DNA of 12,999 bases from an uncultured Candidatus Saccharibacteria bacterium (GTDB taxonomy: Bacteria; Patescibacteriota; Saccharimonadia; Saccharimonadales; Saccharimonadaceae): NCBI GenBank assembly GCA_937976315.1, contig CALJRR010000043.1:1-12999 (forward strand), written 5' to 3'. Every line of letters begins with the position of its first letter. Position 1 is the stretch's first letter. Below, in pieces: positions 12,214 to 12,999 of this stretch. The notes beneath the pieces are model-generated. The model was not told the origin of the DNA, made no database searches, and saw only the letters and a program-made list of their open reading frames with translations. A program made the position numbers and the translations under genes.

Positions 12214-12999
12214 AAATATCCTCCTGCTTGATTAAGGCTAGCCCTGCGACTGGTGATAGCTGGGAGCGAAGCTGTTTTGCTGGCTGCTCTAGTCCATCAA
12301 AATTAAGCATTTGCCACGGACTTGCCACGCGCGCTGGCATTAATAGCTCGTTTGTGAAAAAATCACCGATTCCTGGAAGATTACCGCCGCCACCAACTAT
12401 GAGAATTTGCTCAATTTTTTTCTCATCAGGGAAGCGGTCTGTGTAATAGCGCATAACGCGCTTAACTTCGTTGGTCATTTTTTCCAAACTTGGGCGCAAG
12501 GCTCCTGCGATTCTGGCTTGTCTTGGTCCAGGATTTAATCCGTTTAATACCTTAAATTGATGAGCTGTTTCAATTGGTACATTCATTTTTTTAGCTAAAT
12601 TTAAGGTGAGTGAATAGCCGCCAACATTTAAGCCGCCAGTCACACGTATATCAGAATCTAGAATCGCGATATCTGTAGTTGATGTGCCTATGTCGACAAT
12701 AACAGTAGGGAGCATTCCTTCTTCTGTGCGCTTCAGAAGTCTAGCGATTGCGCTGATGTTTGGCTCAATTATTGCAACTTCCAGACCGCATTGTTTTGTG
12801 GCATCTAACATGCTGTCGATCATTTTCTTCGGCGCAGCACACATTAGCACGCTAAGTTCATCTTTCGTGCGATTGATGATTCGATAGTCCAAATAAAGAG
12901 AATCTAATGGAGCTGGAATGTATTGTTCGGCTTCCAAATTTACCGCACTGCGAATATTGCTTTCTTCTTTCACAGGTAAGCTGAATGTCCGCGAAAATG
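12206..12999 (-). CDS. pilM: PilM, type IV pilus actin-like ATPase (partial, 5' end outside window)
   Basis: PilM is the cytoplasmic actin-fold protein that binds the PilN N-terminal peptide. The visible 264 codons open at the window edge with FSRTFSLPVKEESNIRSAV, continuing VNLEAEQYIPAPLDSLYLDY, the family's conserved 1C-like region. The phosphate-binding motif is VDIGTSTTDIAIL, and the adenosine motif is ILIVGGGGNLPGIGDFF. Internal VEIAI-type strands and AQ..L patterns fit the fold. A GTG at 12971-12973 is an internal Val codon, not the start, because the conserved reading continues upstream of it. About 90 N-terminal residues are missing if the protein is of usual length. It leads the order pilM-pilN-pilO, with 8-nt overlap into pilN. 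Confidence 0.94.
   Translation of the reverse strand, partial: FSRTFSLPVKEESNIRSAVNLEAEQYIPAPLDSLYLDYRIINRTKDELSVLMCAAPKKMIDSMLDATKQCGLEVAIIEPNISAIARLLKRTEEGMLPTVIVDIGTSTTDIAILDSDIRVTGGLNVGGYSLTLNLAKKMNVPIETAHQFKVLNGLNPGPRQARIAGALRPSLEKMTNEVKRVMRYYTDRFPDEKKIEQILIVGGGGNLPGIGDFFTNELLMPARVASPWQMLNFDGLEQPAKQLRSQLSPVAGLALIKQEDIYD
12220..12225 (-). promoter_or_regulatory. Shine-Dalgarno for pilN within the pilM end
   Basis: The complement is AGGAGG, 6 nt before the pilN ATG at 12213. It fixes the start and shows pilN is translated independently as well as by coupling to pilM. Confidence 0.75.

Noticed and set aside
12971..12973. GTG as the pilM start codon
   Set aside because: Reading continues upstream with the conserved RTFSLPVK segment, and the protein would lack its expected first domain. 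The gene is cut by the window edge instead.

Overview
The window looks like a chromosomal segment of a Patescibacteria/CPR bacterium, most probably Candidatus Saccharibacteria (TM7). The reasons are very compact gene packing, moderate-to-low GC, a surface-protein and type IV pilus gene set without outer-membrane components, a RecX with a basic insertion, and clean use of TGA as a stop (pilN and pilO both end in TGA inside ATGA overlaps). The last point argues against the UGA=Gly lineages Gracilibacteria and Absconditabacteria. The lineage is inferred from gene content, not from a marker search.

Layout. Positions 1-108 hold the tail of an upstream membrane-protein gene. Positions 125-3535 carry the Holliday-junction genes ruvC, ruvA and ruvB. 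Two genes interrupt ruvA and ruvB: an unrecognised 181-aa gene on the minus strand (1207-1752) and a HIT-family gene (2020-2505). Positions 3598-6556 carry a small one-TM protein followed at once by a large secreted, membrane-anchored protein (SGNH hydrolase, VWA, PKD-like and thrombospondin-3-like parts, then a TM anchor). Positions 6581-7417 encode a two-TM bacterial PH-domain protein. A lone type IV pilin-like gene (7422-7814, minus) is divergent from recA (7882-8937). recA overlaps a 2H phosphoesterase gene, and recX follows under its own promoter. The right end (10155-12999, minus) has a PRC-barrel gene and a pilM-pilN-pilO-(small TM protein) operon whose pilM runs off the window.

The window therefore joins homologous recombination (RuvABC, RecA, RecX) to cell-surface and pilus functions. 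A DNA-uptake or host-contact link is plausible but inferred. The main regulatory observation is that six genes (ruvC, ruvA, ruvB, the PH gene, recX, the PRC gene) have a perfect TATAAT exactly 6 nt before ATG, and the pilin has it 7 nt before. This predicts leaderless mRNAs. The HIT, recA, 181-aa, 166-aa, 2H and pilN genes instead have clear Shine-Dalgarno sites.

A second observation is a decayed copy of the ruvB promoter and start (1801-1832). It suggests the HIT segment entered, or the locus was rearranged, by a duplication at the ruvB 5' end. There are no tRNA or rRNA genes, CRISPR arrays or insertion sequences, and no convincing intrinsic terminators.
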